The notes beneath the pieces were generated by a model. It did no database searches. It was given only the letters and a program-made list of their open reading frames with translations, and was not told the DNA's origin. From Thecamonas trahens ATCC 50062 (taxonomy: Eukaryota > Apusozoa > Apusomonadida > Apusomonadidae), in NCBI RefSeq assembly GCF_000142905.1, contig NW_013657652.1:275576-339575 (forward strand): a stretch of DNA of 64,000 nt. The letters are read 5' to 3'. A program made the position numbers and the translations under genes. Numbering within the stretch: position 1 is the first letter of the stretch; the number at the start of each line of letters is the position of its first letter. Positions 1 to 9,991 of this stretch are shown piece by piece.

Positions 1-1
1 C

Positions 2-187
2 GATGAGCCGCAGTGGGGCGTGGTCCAGCTCACCGCGCCTTTGCCGAACCCCGGAGCCGCCAGCGTCACCGAGCCAAGCGATCAGATCGCCAGTGAGCCT
101 GGCAAGGGTGGTCTTGCACTCGCGTCTGCACTCGACCCCGCCGCTGCCGCTGCGACTCTCGTTGCTGCACCAGCATTGTCCGAGTGA
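2..187 (+). CDS. 3' end of an upstream gene (partial)
   Basis: An open frame enters from the left edge and runs 61 codons to a TGA at 185-187. The visible protein begins DEPQWGVVQLTAPLP and ends in an Ala/Ser/Leu-rich tail (LVAAPALSE). Codon third positions are strongly G/C, as in the well-supported genes here, which is why I prefer this frame to the ATG-initiated frame at 3. An AATAAA hexamer at 187-192 overlaps the stop and could be the polyadenylation signal, which fits the end of a gene. No domain is recognisable and the start lies outside the window. Confidence 0.5.
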   Translation, partial: DEPQWGVVQLTAPLPNPGAASVTEPSDQIASEPGKGGLALASALDPAAAAATLVAAPALSE

Positions 188-317
188 ATAAAGTGATTTC
201 TGCATCGTGGCGCGGCAGACGGCCGAGTGCGGGTGGAGAGAGCCACCGAGAGCCGAGTGCGGACGGGAGTCGGCGACCGGGCGACGGCGGAACGGCACAT
301 TTGTCGCTGAGACCAAC

Positions 318-947
318 ATGAACGCCTTGAGCATTGCGCGCAACATGCTCCGCAAGGGGCTGCCCCGCTCGCTCAAGGAGCTGTACTACTCAGGCACGGT
401 CAAGGGAGGACGCTTTGTGGGCAAGGACCAGTTCGGTAACGAGTACTACGAGGACCTGGAGGACTTGTATGGTAGGTACCACCGCAGCGCGAGGGCACTT
501 GCCGCCCTGCCCACCCATGGCCTCCCCTCCACCCCCGCCTCGACCCGCAGCCACCGCCCCTCCCCCCTCCCCTCCGCTCTCTCCCCTCCGCTCTCTCCCC
601 ACGGGCGAAGCATGCCCGCCAAAGATGTCGACTCACTGCGTGTACCGAGTGTGGGTGTAGGCAAGAACCGCTACGTGCTGTACGGCAACCCGGCCGAGAT
701 GGAGGCGACAGCGGTGCCGGCCGAGTGGCACTCGTGGATGTGCCAGATGAAGGACACGCCGCCGTCGGCTGGCGCGGTTGTCGAGCGCAAGTTCTTCGAG
801 GCCGAGCACACGCCCAACGGGACTGGCACTGCCACCTCGTACACGGCCACCAACTCGCTCGATGGCGTCAAGAACGACACCGTCGAGGTCTGGCGCAAGG
901 ACTCTCCCACCGAGATCAAGCCGCGCGAGTACCCGGCCCACTTCTGA
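318..947 (+). CDS. NDUFA12: NADH:ubiquinone oxidoreductase subunit NDUFA12 (B17.2)
   Basis: This is an accessory subunit of mitochondrial complex I on the matrix side, needed for late assembly. Exon 1 (318-471) encodes the start and KGGRFVGKDQFGNEYYED. Exon 2 (661-947) encodes KNRYVLYGNPAEMEATAVPAEWHSWM, which is the hallmark NDUFA12 core. The C-terminus ends with the family-like KPREYPAHF. The intron 472-660 (GTAGGT...TAG) is 189 nt, a multiple of three, and has no in-frame stop, so retention would insert 63 residues. The spliced product is 146 residues, normal for the family. The ATG at 318 is preferred over upstream in-frame codons because the family signature starts soon after it. The next gene is convergent, 113 bp away. 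Confidence 0.92.
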   Translation: MNALSIARNMLRKGLPRSLKELYYSGTVKGGRFVGKDQFGNEYYEDLEDLYGRYHRSARALAALPTHGLPSTPASTRSHRPSPLPSALSPPLSPHGRSMPAKDVDSLRVPSVGVGKNRYVLYGNPAEMEATAVPAEWHSWMCQMKDTPPSAGAVVERKFFEAEHTPNGTGTATSYTATNSLDGVKNDTVEVWRKDSPTEIKPREYPAHF

Positions 948-1060
948 CTTGCCCCCCGAGCTCCATCGCGTCTCGTCCGCCTCGTCTGTCACCCGCCTCT
1001 ATGATGGATGATCATAAAGTTGCTTCCGCTGCGGGGATCTGGCCTGTCTACATTTGTGTT

Positions 1061-2143
1061 CTATCTATCCCCCTTGCGGTTTGCCGCCTTGAGCTTGGCC
1101 TTTGCTGCCTTGGGCTTGGCCTGTGCCGTCTTGGGCTTGGACTTGGCTTTGCTCCGCGACTCGATGCCGCGGACCCTGCCCTTGCCCAGCGTGGCGCGCA
1201 TCGCGCTCGGCACCTTGTGTTGGGTGGCGTCAAACCAGACGGTGCGTGCAGCCTTGTCACGTACGCTCTCCAGCTTACCGTAGGCCGTCAGCCACGCAGC
1301 AAACGCGCCTTCTTTCGCCTTGGCCGGCTCGTACGCCTCGGCAAGCTGCATGACCTCGTGCGGGATAGAGGCGACGAGCTTGAGCATCTGCCCGCCCTGC
1401 GGCAGCTCCAGCGCTTCGTCGAGGGTGATGAACGGCGAGAGACCGGCGCGGTGCATGATCTCGGCGCGCAAGTAGTTGCCGATGCCGTTAAAGTACCGCT
1501 GGTTGAGCAGCGCGTCGCAGAGCATCTTGCCAAATGCTGCGGTCCCGCGGCCGCGCTCTATGTTCGCCGCAAAGGCGGCGGGCTCGCGAAGCGGATCAGG
1601 CCCGCGCCCGGCGGTCCATGTGGCCTTGGCCTCACCGGCGGCGTGGCACCGCCACCGCGACAGCCGGCGCATATCCTCGAACACCAGGACCGAGCCATCG
1701 TCCCCCTCGAAACGCAGGTGCGCATGGCGCGGCATCTCCTCGCCCGGCTCAACAACCTTCCACGTCCCGGTCATGCCCATGCCGACCACCAGCACCAGAC
1801 CATCCTTGCCGGATGCGGCGGCCAGTGCGGCAATCAGCTCGTCGCGCACACCCGCAGCGGCCAGCGCAGCCGTCGACGGTGCCGGCCCCAGCTCCGCCTC
1901 GGCTGCCGCCGTCGCCGCCACTACCTTGCCTAGCAGCGAGCGCGTCGGTGCGGCAGCAAGCAGCAGTTCCTTGCCGCGTGAGACAGCGGCTACGACGCAG
2001 CCGGACGCCGTGCCCGGCCGCAGCGGCAAGAGCGGCGCAGGCGACTTGTGGACCGGCGACTTGGTCAGCGCCACCACTCGGGTCCGCACCGCCCACCGGT
2101 TGATGGTCTGCGACATGGCGTAGATCTCGGCATGCTCCGGCAT
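1061..2143 (-). CDS. NEIL1: NEIL1-like Fpg/Nei family DNA glycosylase
   Basis: This is a bifunctional base-excision-repair glycosylase and AP lyase for oxidised bases, 360 residues. The start is set by biology: the mature protein must begin with the catalytic Pro2-Glu3, and the ATG at 2143 gives MPEHAEIYAM. A conserved hairpin lysine is seen in SRGKELLL near residue 58. The central VVGMGMTGTWKV and MPRHAHLRF match the NEIL1 beta-sandwich. The helix-two-turn-helix appears as LLNQRYFNGIGNYLRAEI near residue 215. The C-terminal KAARTVWFDATQHKVP resembles the zincless finger of NEIL1 rather than a four-Cys zinc finger. It ends in a Lys/Ala-rich basic tail, probably for nuclear targeting and DNA binding. 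No intron is needed. Confidence 0.9.
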   Translation of the reverse strand: MPEHAEIYAMSQTINRWAVRTRVVALTKSPVHKSPAPLLPLRPGTASGCVVAAVSRGKELLLAAAPTRSLLGKVVAATAAAEAELGPAPSTAALAAAGVRDELIAALAAASGKDGLVLVVGMGMTGTWKVVEPGEEMPRHAHLRFEGDDGSVLVFEDMRRLSRWRCHAAGEAKATWTAGRGPDPLREPAAFAANIERGRGTAAFGKMLCDALLNQRYFNGIGNYLRAEIMHRAGLSPFITLDEALELPQGGQMLKLVASIPHEVMQLAEAYEPAKAKEGAFAAWLTAYGKLESVRDKAARTVWFDATQHKVPSAMRATLGKGRVRGIESRSKAKSKPKTAQAKPKAAKAKLKAANRKGDR

Positions 2144-2199
2144 GGCTCGGTGCGGCGACTCGTATCCCTCTTGCGGCGACTCGTGCCTACGACAGATGC

Positions 2200-2714
2200 T
2201 GGACACGATGGCTGTTCTCAGCCTTTGCCACTGGTGGAGCAAAGCTGCTGGCAGCCGAGTCGGCGGACCTGTTGCTCTCGTCGTTCCGGCTCAAGTGCGG
2301 GCATAGATGCTCCGCCTTCCGCGGACGATGGTCACTCTGCACCGGCTACCCGGCGCCGACATGGGATAACTATTCGCTGGCGGTGTGCTTGCGGACAAGC
2401 GACCCGTCGGCTGATGTGGCGGCCTTTGGCTACGATTCGCGGGCAGGCGTGCTCACCCAGCCCGCGCTGTGGTGGCGATCGACGGTCTGGTGCTGGTGGC
2501 GGCGGCGGCCGATGTTGCGGCCGTGCTGCCAGACTACCGCATCTTCATTGTCCCTGCTGGTAGTGACCAGCGACATGAGCTGGTTCAACCCGATCCTGAT
2601 GCGGCCTCCCGACGCCCAGCCGCATGGCAGCCCCATGGCCGGCCACAACCTTCGCCTAGTTCCGGCTCGACATCATGGAGGACGTCACCGAGTCCCTCGC
2701 CCAGCACAGCGGTT
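2200..2714 (+). other. Coding-like but unresolved region, possibly a small spliced or broken gene
   Basis: Several short stretches on this strand have the GC3-rich codon pattern of real exons but lie in different frames. Near 2220-2290 one reads FSAFATGGAKLLAAESADLLL. Near 2350-2450 one reads NYSLAVCLRTSDPSADVAAFG. From 2469 one reads VAIDGLVLVAAAADVAAVL. A terminal piece, FRLDIMEDVTESLAQHSG, stops at about 2714 just after a TAG that could be a splice acceptor. I could not assemble one convincing model, and single-base errors are possible. It lies between the divergently read glycosylase and the 2H-like gene. I do not recognise a family. Confidence 0.25.
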
Positions 2715-2722
2715 GAGAGGGC

Positions 2723-3460
2723 TCACGGCGCGAGACCACGGAGGGTTACATGCAGCGCCTCGGTCGGCATCCATGTGTAGGCGTCCGGCATGGCGGCGTC
2801 GACCTCGTCGCGGAACGCGTCGATGATGGCCAGCAGGACGCTGACGGCATCGGGCGGGCCCATGGCCGCCACATCGGCCACCAGCGTGGCACCTACCGCC
2901 GAGCCGGTGTAGTGACTCGCCCGGTTGCCAGCTCGGCTAGCGTTGTCCAGGTACTCGGCGGCCGGCGCCGTCGCCTCGGCCACCACGCTTGCCACATGCG
3001 CCGCGTGCGCCTCGTCGCTGCACACCATCATAGCATCGGTGCCGTCGGCAGCTTCACCACGCCCCAGCGGCATCCGAAGGCTCGCCAGCCGGGCCTCGGG
3101 GGCCAGCGCCCGGTTGCCGTACGTCACCGCCGCCAGCTCGGTCACCTCGAGCTTGAGCTCGGCTAGCGCCTCTGCGGCAGCCGCACCGGCCTCAGTCAGC
3201 GCCTCCAGCTGGGCCTCACTCAGTGTCGCATCGTCAGCCAGCGCCGCCAGTGTCGTCTTGGGCCAGCTCGAGCCCGGCGACTCGCGTGGTAGGCCTGGGA
3301 CAGCGTCGCTCAGGCGCTCCTTGAGCCCCAGTGCCGCGTCCGGGAACGGCGCATACGCAAGGACGAGCACGCCCGACCACGCCACAATGATGTGCTGAGG
3401 GGAGAGGACAAACGCTGGCGTCGCCTCGGCTAGCTCGACAAGCACACCGCTTCCAGCCAT
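2723..3460 (-). CDS. Uncharacterised 2H-phosphoesterase-like protein
   Basis: A 245-residue protein starting at the ATG at 3460. It contains LVLAYAPFPDAALGL and SSWPKTTLAAL in the N-terminal half, a long Ala/Glu-rich helical middle, and WMPTEALHVTLRGLAP at the very end. The His-Val-Thr-Leu box resembles one HxTx motif of the LigT/2H phosphoesterase superfamily. The protein stops four residues later, so a second HxTx motif is not evident. The stop TGA overlaps a GTGAGC that could instead be a splice donor (CCG|GTGAGC), so the gene may continue toward lower coordinates. The codon pattern is coding-like throughout. The function is inference only. Confidence 0.5.
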   Translation of the reverse strand: MAGSGVLVELAEATPAFVLSPQHIIVAWSGVLVLAYAPFPDAALGLKERLSDAVPGLPRESPGSSWPKTTLAALADDATLSEAQLEALTEAGAAAAEALAELKLEVTELAAVTYGNRALAPEARLASLRMPLGRGEAADGTDAMMVCSDEAHAAHVASVVAEATAPAAEYLDNASRAGNRASHYTGSAVGATLVADVAAMGPPDAVSVLLAIIDAFRDEVDAAMPDAYTWMPTEALHVTLRGLAP

Positions 3461-3778
3461 CGCGCCGTAGCGTGTAGTGTGGCACCTTGACGGTTCAATA
3501 CATCCCATCCCTCCGTCCAACTCTACCAGAATTGGTCGCACGATGTTCGTCGCCAAATTTGTTTGTTCCCGTGCCACTAATCTCCACTTCTCCTTCACCG
3601 CTTTTTCACCACCTCTCCCGCCCCCCCGCCCCCCACCCCCCCACCCCCTACCCCCACCCCCGTCCCTCTCCCTCGCTTCCTCCCTTCTCCCCTTACCCTC
3701 CACTGCCCCCCACCCGTGACCCTCCTTCCTTCGTCAACCTCCTCCTCTTTCTCCCCTTTCTCCCCTTTCTCCCAACCC
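3461..3778. other. Intergenic region, pyrimidine-rich, divergent promoter
   Basis: This 318-bp spacer lies between the 2H-like gene (leftward) and the receptor-like gene (rightward). From about 3590 to 3770 it is almost pure C/T on the plus strand. I see no ORF with coding character and no RNA gene. It presumably holds both promoters and 5' UTRs. Confidence 0.6.
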
Positions 3779-6700
3779 ATGTCGCGTGTCTTGGCCTGTT
3801 TGGCGTCATTGGCGTTGCTGGTTGCCACTGTTCGGCTGGCAGCCGCCGCCACGTGCTTCGACCTTCCGCCCGTCCTGCAGAACGACCCTGTGCAGAACGA
3901 GGCTGCAACAACGCCGTCGGTCGCTGCCATGTCATGGACGCCCAACTTGGTTGCTGGTGGGTGCAATGAGGCGTTGGAGGGCTACATCATTGACCTGGTG
4001 TTGCCCTCGCCTATGTCTCCTCTCGCTGCGCTGACCTCCTCGGCTCTCAACAGCTACACTATCACTGAGCTGGACCCTGGCCAGACTGCAGCCGGCTTCT
4101 TTCGGCCGTACGGCCAGTGGCCGTCAGACCAGGATGAAGGCAGCGACTTTGACCGCTTTTCTCGGTGCGGAGTTCTTGTCTCGCCGGATCGTACTACGAC
4201 ACAGGAACAACATCGTGCCTGCCGTGTGATGGCGATACCTATCGGGACAACTCTCAGTTTGGCACGCCATGTGTGGCATGTCCGCATGTTGGGAGCGGCG
4301 CCACGACGTCAGGCTCTGGAGCAGACGAGCTCGACGACTGCATGTGCCCAGCCGGCTTTGGCCGAACCACGCCCACCGAACCGTGCGTCCAGTGCGCCGC
4401 CGGCACCTACCGCAGCGGCTTTGGTAATGAGATCTGCACCGAGTGCCCGGCCGGCACCGACTCTCCTGCTGGCGCCACCTCGCTCGCGCAGTGCGTCTGT
4501 CCTGCCGGTGATTACCTCGACGACCCTGGACCACCGAGCAAGATCTGCACCGCCTGTCCGATCGGGACATGGAAGGCTGCGCTGTCGGACGCAACGTCGT
4601 GCAACGAGTGCGATCTTGTGACAGAGACAACTGTCGGCAACAGTTCGACGTCTGCAGCTGCCTGCGTGTGCAAGGATGGCTATTTTCGCAACGCCACCTC
4701 GGGCGAGTGTGAGCTCTGTCCGCTTGGCAGCTACTCGGACTCGCTCAATGCCGGAAGCTGCACGGCGTGTCCAGAAGGCTTTACCACGCTTGACGAGGGC
4801 GCAACCTCGGCTGCTGCGTGTGCGGTGTGTGCGCCTGGGCGGTTTGGTGCCGACTGCAGCGGCCTGTGTGCATGCGCCGACGGGACCCTGTGCATCGACG
4901 GCTTGACAGGTTCCGGCAACTGTACCTGCTCGTCCGGCTCGGGACTCTCGGGACCTAGTTGCGACCAATGCGAGGTTACTACCTACTACGGCCCGCACTG
5001 CAACATGACGGTCGAGTGCTTCTTTGGCCTGCCCTCGTTTGGCTTTTTGGGCACCGGCACATGCGTGGCGTGCCACGCCGACCGCTACGACCACTCGGCT
5101 GACAATCGATGCACGACCTGCGCGCCGAACAACTCTGGGGTCGACTGTCGGACGTGTCTCGCCGGCTCGGGCGTGAATCCGGCCGACGTCGGCGGTTTGT
5201 GCACGCCGTGCTCGCCCGGGCGGTTCAACCCAAGCGCACGCATGGGCGCGCCATGCCAGCAGTGCGCGCCGGGCTCGTTCTCAACTCAGCCACGTGCAAC
5301 AGGGTGCGAGCTTTGCGCCCGCGGCGAGTACCAGCCGTCGCCTGGTGCGGTGGGATGCCTGCCGTGCGGCCTCGGAATGACGACGGGAGCCGCCGGTGCG
5401 GCAGATATCTTTGCGTGCAGCCCGTGCCCGGAGAACACGTTCAAGGACGTGGTCGGCGCCGGTGTCTGCCTCCAGTGTCCGGGCAACCAGACGACGGACG
5501 GCGAGACCGGCGCAAGCGTGCCCACCGCCTGCGGGTGCCCGCCCGGCGAGGGTGGCGGCGAGCTTGCCGGCGTTCCGACGTGTCTCCCGTGCACACCCGG
5601 ATATGTCTCGCAGTCGCACGGGACTCAGCCGTGCACGATCTGCCCGCGTGGTACTACGTGGGCGTCGGCGTCGGCCGGATGCCTCCCGTGTCCGTTTGGT
5701 GGCTACTGCACCGGCGGCGCGGCGCGCCCTGTTCCGGACAACGGGTTCCATCCTGTGCCTGGTCTCCCGCTATCGGCGGCGGTCTTTGAGCCGTGCACAC
5801 CGGCCCGTGTTTGCCTCCGCGGCGGGCTCTGCCGGGACGGCCACGGCGGTACACGGTGTGCGTTCTGCCTCGACGGCTGGGTCAAGAATCCGCAAACAGG
5901 CGTGTGCGAAAAGTGCCCGTCGTCGATTCCGTACATCTTTGTCGGCATTGCGCTCCTTGGCGGCATTCTCTGCCTGCTCCTGGTCAAGCTTGCCCGGAAG
6001 AACACGGCGTTCTTTACCGCGGCCTCGGTCGGGTTCAACTACTTGCAACTCATTGCCATTCTCTCGTCGTTCAACATCAAGTGGCCAAGCTGGACGCAGC
6101 GATTCTTTGAGGTGCTCTCGGCGGCCAACATTGACCTGCAGCTGTTCAAGCCCGAGTGTCTGGTCTCCAACTCGTCGGAAGCGTACACCACCATTTGGAT
6201 CATCAAGCTCTGCGCGCCGTGGTTTTTGCTTTCTTTGTTCCTCATCGGCTTTGGAGCATACAAGCTGTACGCGCAACTCCGGGGCGTGGCGCCGATTGTG
6301 CAGGCGTCGATGAAGTACGCGTTCACCAACGCGGCGGTCATGGCCATGTTTGTCATGTACCTGCTGGTGACCAACACCGCGTTGGAGATCTTCCCTTGCA
6401 CCAAGCAGGTCGATGGCAAGCACACGATGAACCGCGAGCCATCGATTCGGTGTTACGAGGGCAGGTGGAACAAGCTCCTTGCCGGCTCGCTCGTCACCAT
6501 GATCATGTTCTCGCTCTTTATGCCGGCAGCTGTTGCGTTTGTCCTCTACCGGCGGCGGTTCAACCTGTGGAAGCGAAAGAACCTCTCGCGGTTCGGCCTC
6601 CTCTACCTCCGCTACCGGCCGCAGTTTTACTTTTTCGAGATTGCTGTCCTCTGCCGCAAGTTTGGCGTCGTCTTTGGCAAAGTGGTGTTTTCGTTCTCGG

Positions 6701-7737
6701 TGGTGGGCCAGGTGGTGACCGCCATGTTGGTCGTTTCTGCCTCGCTGATTCTTCAGCTCAAGAGCCACCCGTACGCCACGATGCGGATCAACCGGCTGGA
6801 AGTGCTCATGCTCTCGTGCGCCACGCTTGTTCTCACGGTGGCGTTTGGCTACGCGCTCGCCGATGGCGACCTGTCGACGGCGACGGCGACGTTGCTTGGC
6901 GTCGTTCTTATTGTAGTTGTCTGCGCCACGGTCTTGGTCATTGTCATCTGCATCATCCTCGAGATCCGCAAGACGTACCGGCTCATTCAGCATGGGCTCG
7001 TCGGGCGGTACGTGGTCGATCGGCTAGATGTATGGCAGCCGTTCTTTGATGCCGAGCTGCACTTGCTCTCGCACACACAGAAGCCGGACGAAGGTGGCTC
7101 GCAGGTTGCGGGCTCGTCGATTGTGATGACGTTTGCGTCGGAAAAGCCGGTCCAGCTGGTGTGCGAGATCTTCCTCGAGTCTGTAATTACTCGGCGCACA
7201 GATGCGTCCAAGGACCGCTTGGCGGCCGACCTGTCGCCGCTGTGGCAGCCCAAGGCACAGCGCGTCGACGTCTCGGCCGACCTTCGGCTGCACACAGTGG
7301 TAATGCGTGCGCCGCGGCCCGGGCACTATGTGGCGACATTTGCCGTGGTCGACTGCAGCGATGGCGTTGACGCCAGAGCGCGCCGGGTGTCGAACACGGA
7401 CATGGAGCGACAGTCGCGCTGGCACAAATGGTGGTCATCGTTTGTGGCGTTTGTGGACGGGTCGGTGACCGACCAGGCACACGCACCGTCGATGGTGCGG
7501 GCTATGATGATCGACGGCGCCGAGCGGGTGATCCGGTTCCGGGTCACTGCATCGCCAGAGTGGGAGGCAACCGATGCTATGGTCGGGTCGAAGGTTGACC
7601 TCTCGCGCGGCGGCTCGTCGGGCGAGCTTGTCTCGGAGCAGCCGTGGGTCGAGGCCAGCGAGATGCATTCGATCACGACGATGGACGAAGCACAGCTCGA
7701 CGCCCAGTTTGGCGGCCAGCTCGAGACGTTTGCATGA
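3779..7737 (+). CDS. Large Cys-rich (GCC2/GCC3, ephrin-receptor-like repeat) multi-pass membrane protein
   Basis: The ATG at 3779 starts a signal peptide (MSRVLACLASLALLVATVRL, cleavage near AAAA). After about 110 residues the frame changes. A candidate intron 4108-4172 (GTACGG...GAG) joins ...AAGFFRP to SCLAGSYYDTGTTSC. A long ectodomain follows, made of many CPxGxY..C..C repeats of the ephrin-receptor-like/GCC2-GCC3 type. About eight hydrophobic helices come next, for example IPYIFVGIALLGGILCLLL, MAMFVMYLLVTN and ATLLGVVLIVVVCATVLVI. A cytoplasmic tail of roughly 230 residues has no domain I know. This layout is typical of large orphan surface receptors or channels in protists. It is about 1,300 residues. 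The ligand and function are unknown. Confidence 0.75.
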
Positions 7738-7862
7738 GTGCGTCACAGGCTGATGTGACTATTAAACCATTTCGGTGTTGCTCGGCAATCGTGGGACGCT
7801 GTGGCTGTGTGCGTGTGTGTGTGTGTGTCCACTCTGCACCGTCCAAGACATTTTCGTTCCAT

Positions 7863-8744
7863 TCATTCTGCTGTGACGACGACGGGCGGCTCGGGCGGCG
7901 CCTCGTGGTCCTTGTCGTGGTGGTGGTCGGCGTCGATGAAAAGCAGCGGGAACATACCGATGGCGCATCCGATGACGATGCCGACCATGGATGCTAGCAT
8001 TTGTGTGGTGCGGGTGACGCGGAGGCGGAGCTGGGCAACCGAGAGGTGCGGGTCCTTGAGGCCCATCGAGTAGGCGACCGACTCGATGAAGCCGCCTGAG
8101 GCGATGCCCGAGACATCGGCAACCATGTTGCCGAGGGCAGCCGAGGCGAGGGTGGAGATGCCGAGCGACTGGCCGATGGTGAGGTCAACAACTTCGCCCA
8201 GCGTGATCATCAGTGAGTTGTCGACAATGCCAAAGCCGACAAACGGAATGGAAGAGCGAAGCGCATGCTGGATGAGCTGCTGGCGGGTGGGCGGTGGGAC
8301 CGAGGCGTCGCGCGAGGCTGCGCCGCCAGCCGCCGGCTTGGATCCCATGCCGTCGCGTGGGAGAAACTTGCCGCGCGCCTCCCACCAGACTAGGAACTCG
8401 TCGCGGCTGATCGAGGCCGACGCGTTGACGTCGGCCTTGTTGAACTCGCGGACAGCCTGCGAGAGAGCCTCGGGCGCCGCGCCGGCGTTGAGCTCCGAGT
8501 AGAGCGCCTTAGTCAGGCGCGAGAGCACGGCCGGTGACAACGAGGCAACCAGCGTCGACATGAGCTCCGGATGCGCCTCCAGCTCGCGGGCAACCCGGGC
8601 CATCTCGTCGCGCGAGCCCGCGCTCTGTCCGCCAACAGCTGCCGTGCTTGCGCGTCGTCGGGCAGCCGAGGGGCAAGACACGGCGCCGGCGCGGACGAGG
8701 GCGAGGGTGCTCCGCAGGCCCGTTGCCCACCGTATGCCAAGCAT
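7863..8744 (-). CDS. TMEM65: TMEM65-like mitochondrial inner-membrane protein with an N-terminal EF-hand-like segment
   Basis: A 293-residue protein. The first ~40 residues are Arg/Ala/Ser-rich with few acids, a typical mitochondrial presequence. A single EF-hand-like loop (DVNASASISRDEF) follows around residue 110. The C-terminal half is the TMEM65 domain: SSIPFVGFGIVDNSLMI, then SLGISTLASAALGNMVADVSG and IGCAIGMFPLLF, giving three membrane segments with the conserved small-residue motifs. In animals TMEM65 regulates mitochondrial Na+/Ca2+ exchange. The EF-hand-like loop here would suit a calcium-responsive role, but that is inference. The start at 8744 is the ATG that gives the presequence. 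It is divergent from the BAH-PHD gene across 158 bp. Confidence 0.85.
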   Translation of the reverse strand: MLGIRWATGLRSTLALVRAGAVSCPSAARRRASTAAVGGQSAGSRDEMARVARELEAHPELMSTLVASLSPAVLSRLTKALYSELNAGAAPEALSQAVREFNKADVNASASISRDEFLVWWEARGKFLPRDGMGSKPAAGGAASRDASVPPPTRQQLIQHALRSSIPFVGFGIVDNSLMITLGEVVDLTIGQSLGISTLASAALGNMVADVSGIASGGFIESVAYSMGLKDPHLSVAQLRLRVTRTTQMLASMVGIVIGCAIGMFPLLFIDADHHHDKDHEAPPEPPVVVTAE

Positions 8745-8902
8745 TGCGGGTGTGGTGAGCGAGTGAGAGAGAGAAGGGGTGGTGGTTCGTGGAGGCTGCA
8801 GTGGTGGCAGCCGCAGCAGGGGTGGCTGGTTGGCTGGCTTGTCTCGTGAGGTGGCTTTGACCGTGTGGGACGAGGACAAAGGGTACACGTCTCACGCGGA
8901 CC

Positions 8903-9962
8903 ATGACTGCGAGTTACGGGTCGTTTGAGCTGCAGGGAGTGCGCTTCTGTATGTTTGTTGGGAAGGAGGAGAGGGTGTGGGGTTGTTTGGGGAGGTTGTT
9001 GGGAGGGGAGGTTGTTGGGAGGGGAGGGGGGGGAGGGGGAGGGGGGTCAAGGGTTGTGATCACGATCAGGAACGACAGGGTAGCGGTTGCGGGGAGGGAC
9101 GGGGGGACGGGGAGGGGAGGAGGAGTTGCCGGGAGGAGAGGAGGAGTGGAGGTGGAGTGCAACGGTAGAAGTAGGCTCCCAGGTGTGGCTGTGGTGTGAT
9201 GCGGGAGGTGGGGGGAGCAAGGCGAGGGTGCGGGTAGTCCGAAAAAGGTCGTCATCTGGTGCCGTGTAGTCAGCATTCTACTGGTGGTGCAGGGCGGGGG
9301 TGGGGTGCTGGGGTGGGGAGATAGGGGCATTGCGGCATAGCGAGAGACTCACTAGAGCTTTGTACGTGTGCGTGGTTGTGCCTGCTTGCTTGTGGTGTGT
9401 GATAGTTGTGGGCGATGTTCTGGTGGCGCGTGCGTCGGATGACGGGTCGACACTGCCGTACCTGGGCAAGCTCGTGGCCATCGAGCTCGACGAGACCGGG
9501 TCTGTGGCGCTGGACATGCGGTGGTACTACCGGCCAGAGGAGACGCAAGAGGGGCGGCAGTTCCACCACGGCAAAAAGGAGGTTTTCTCGTCGAACCACT
9601 ACGACCGGGTGTACGTAGAGTCGATCGAGTGCAAGGCGCTGGTTCTTGGCCTTGATCACTACCACGAGCTGCACCAGCGGCTGGCGGCACACTCGCGCGA
9701 GCTGGTGCAGGAGGGCGTGTCTGCGGACCATGTGTACTTTTGCAGACAACACTACCGAACGGATACCAACACCTTTGCGCCTGCACTCGACGTGTACTGC
9801 TCGTGCAAGCGGCCGTGTAACCCGGACAAGCTGATGATTGCTTGCGACGCGTGTGACGACTGGATCCATGGCGAGTGCGCCGGCCTTGACGACAAGGGTA
9901 TTGCGGCGCTTGACAACTATGTGTGCGACGCGTGCAAGAGCAAGAAAGCCAATGCTAGCTAG
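8903..9962 (+). CDS. BAH-PHD chromatin reader (SHL/EBS-like)
   Basis: Two exons. Exon 1 (8903-8948) encodes MTASYGSFELQGVRF and ends at the donor GTATGT. Exon 2 (9406-9962) resumes after GATAG with FVGDVLVARA, restoring the first strand of a BAH domain. The BAH domain continues through ALDMRWYYRPEETQEGRQFHHGKKEVFSSNHYD. A PHD finger follows: CSCKRPCNPDKLMIACDACDDWIHGECAGL...YVCDAC, with a Cys4-His-Cys3 layout. The product is 200 residues, close to plant SHORT LIFE and EBS, which read H3K27me3 through the BAH and H3K4me through the PHD. A nuclear role as a histone-mark reader is inferred from that family. The 457-nt intron is very purine-rich. The gene is convergent with the Patched-like gene. 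Confidence 0.88.
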
Positions 9963-9991
9963 GTGCTGGCAGCATAAACAGGTTTGGAACT

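Noticed and set aside
725-1933. Plus-strand 402-codon frame antisense to the glycosylase
   Set aside because: Shadow frame caused by GC-rich third positions; the minus strand carries a complete NEIL1-like protein.
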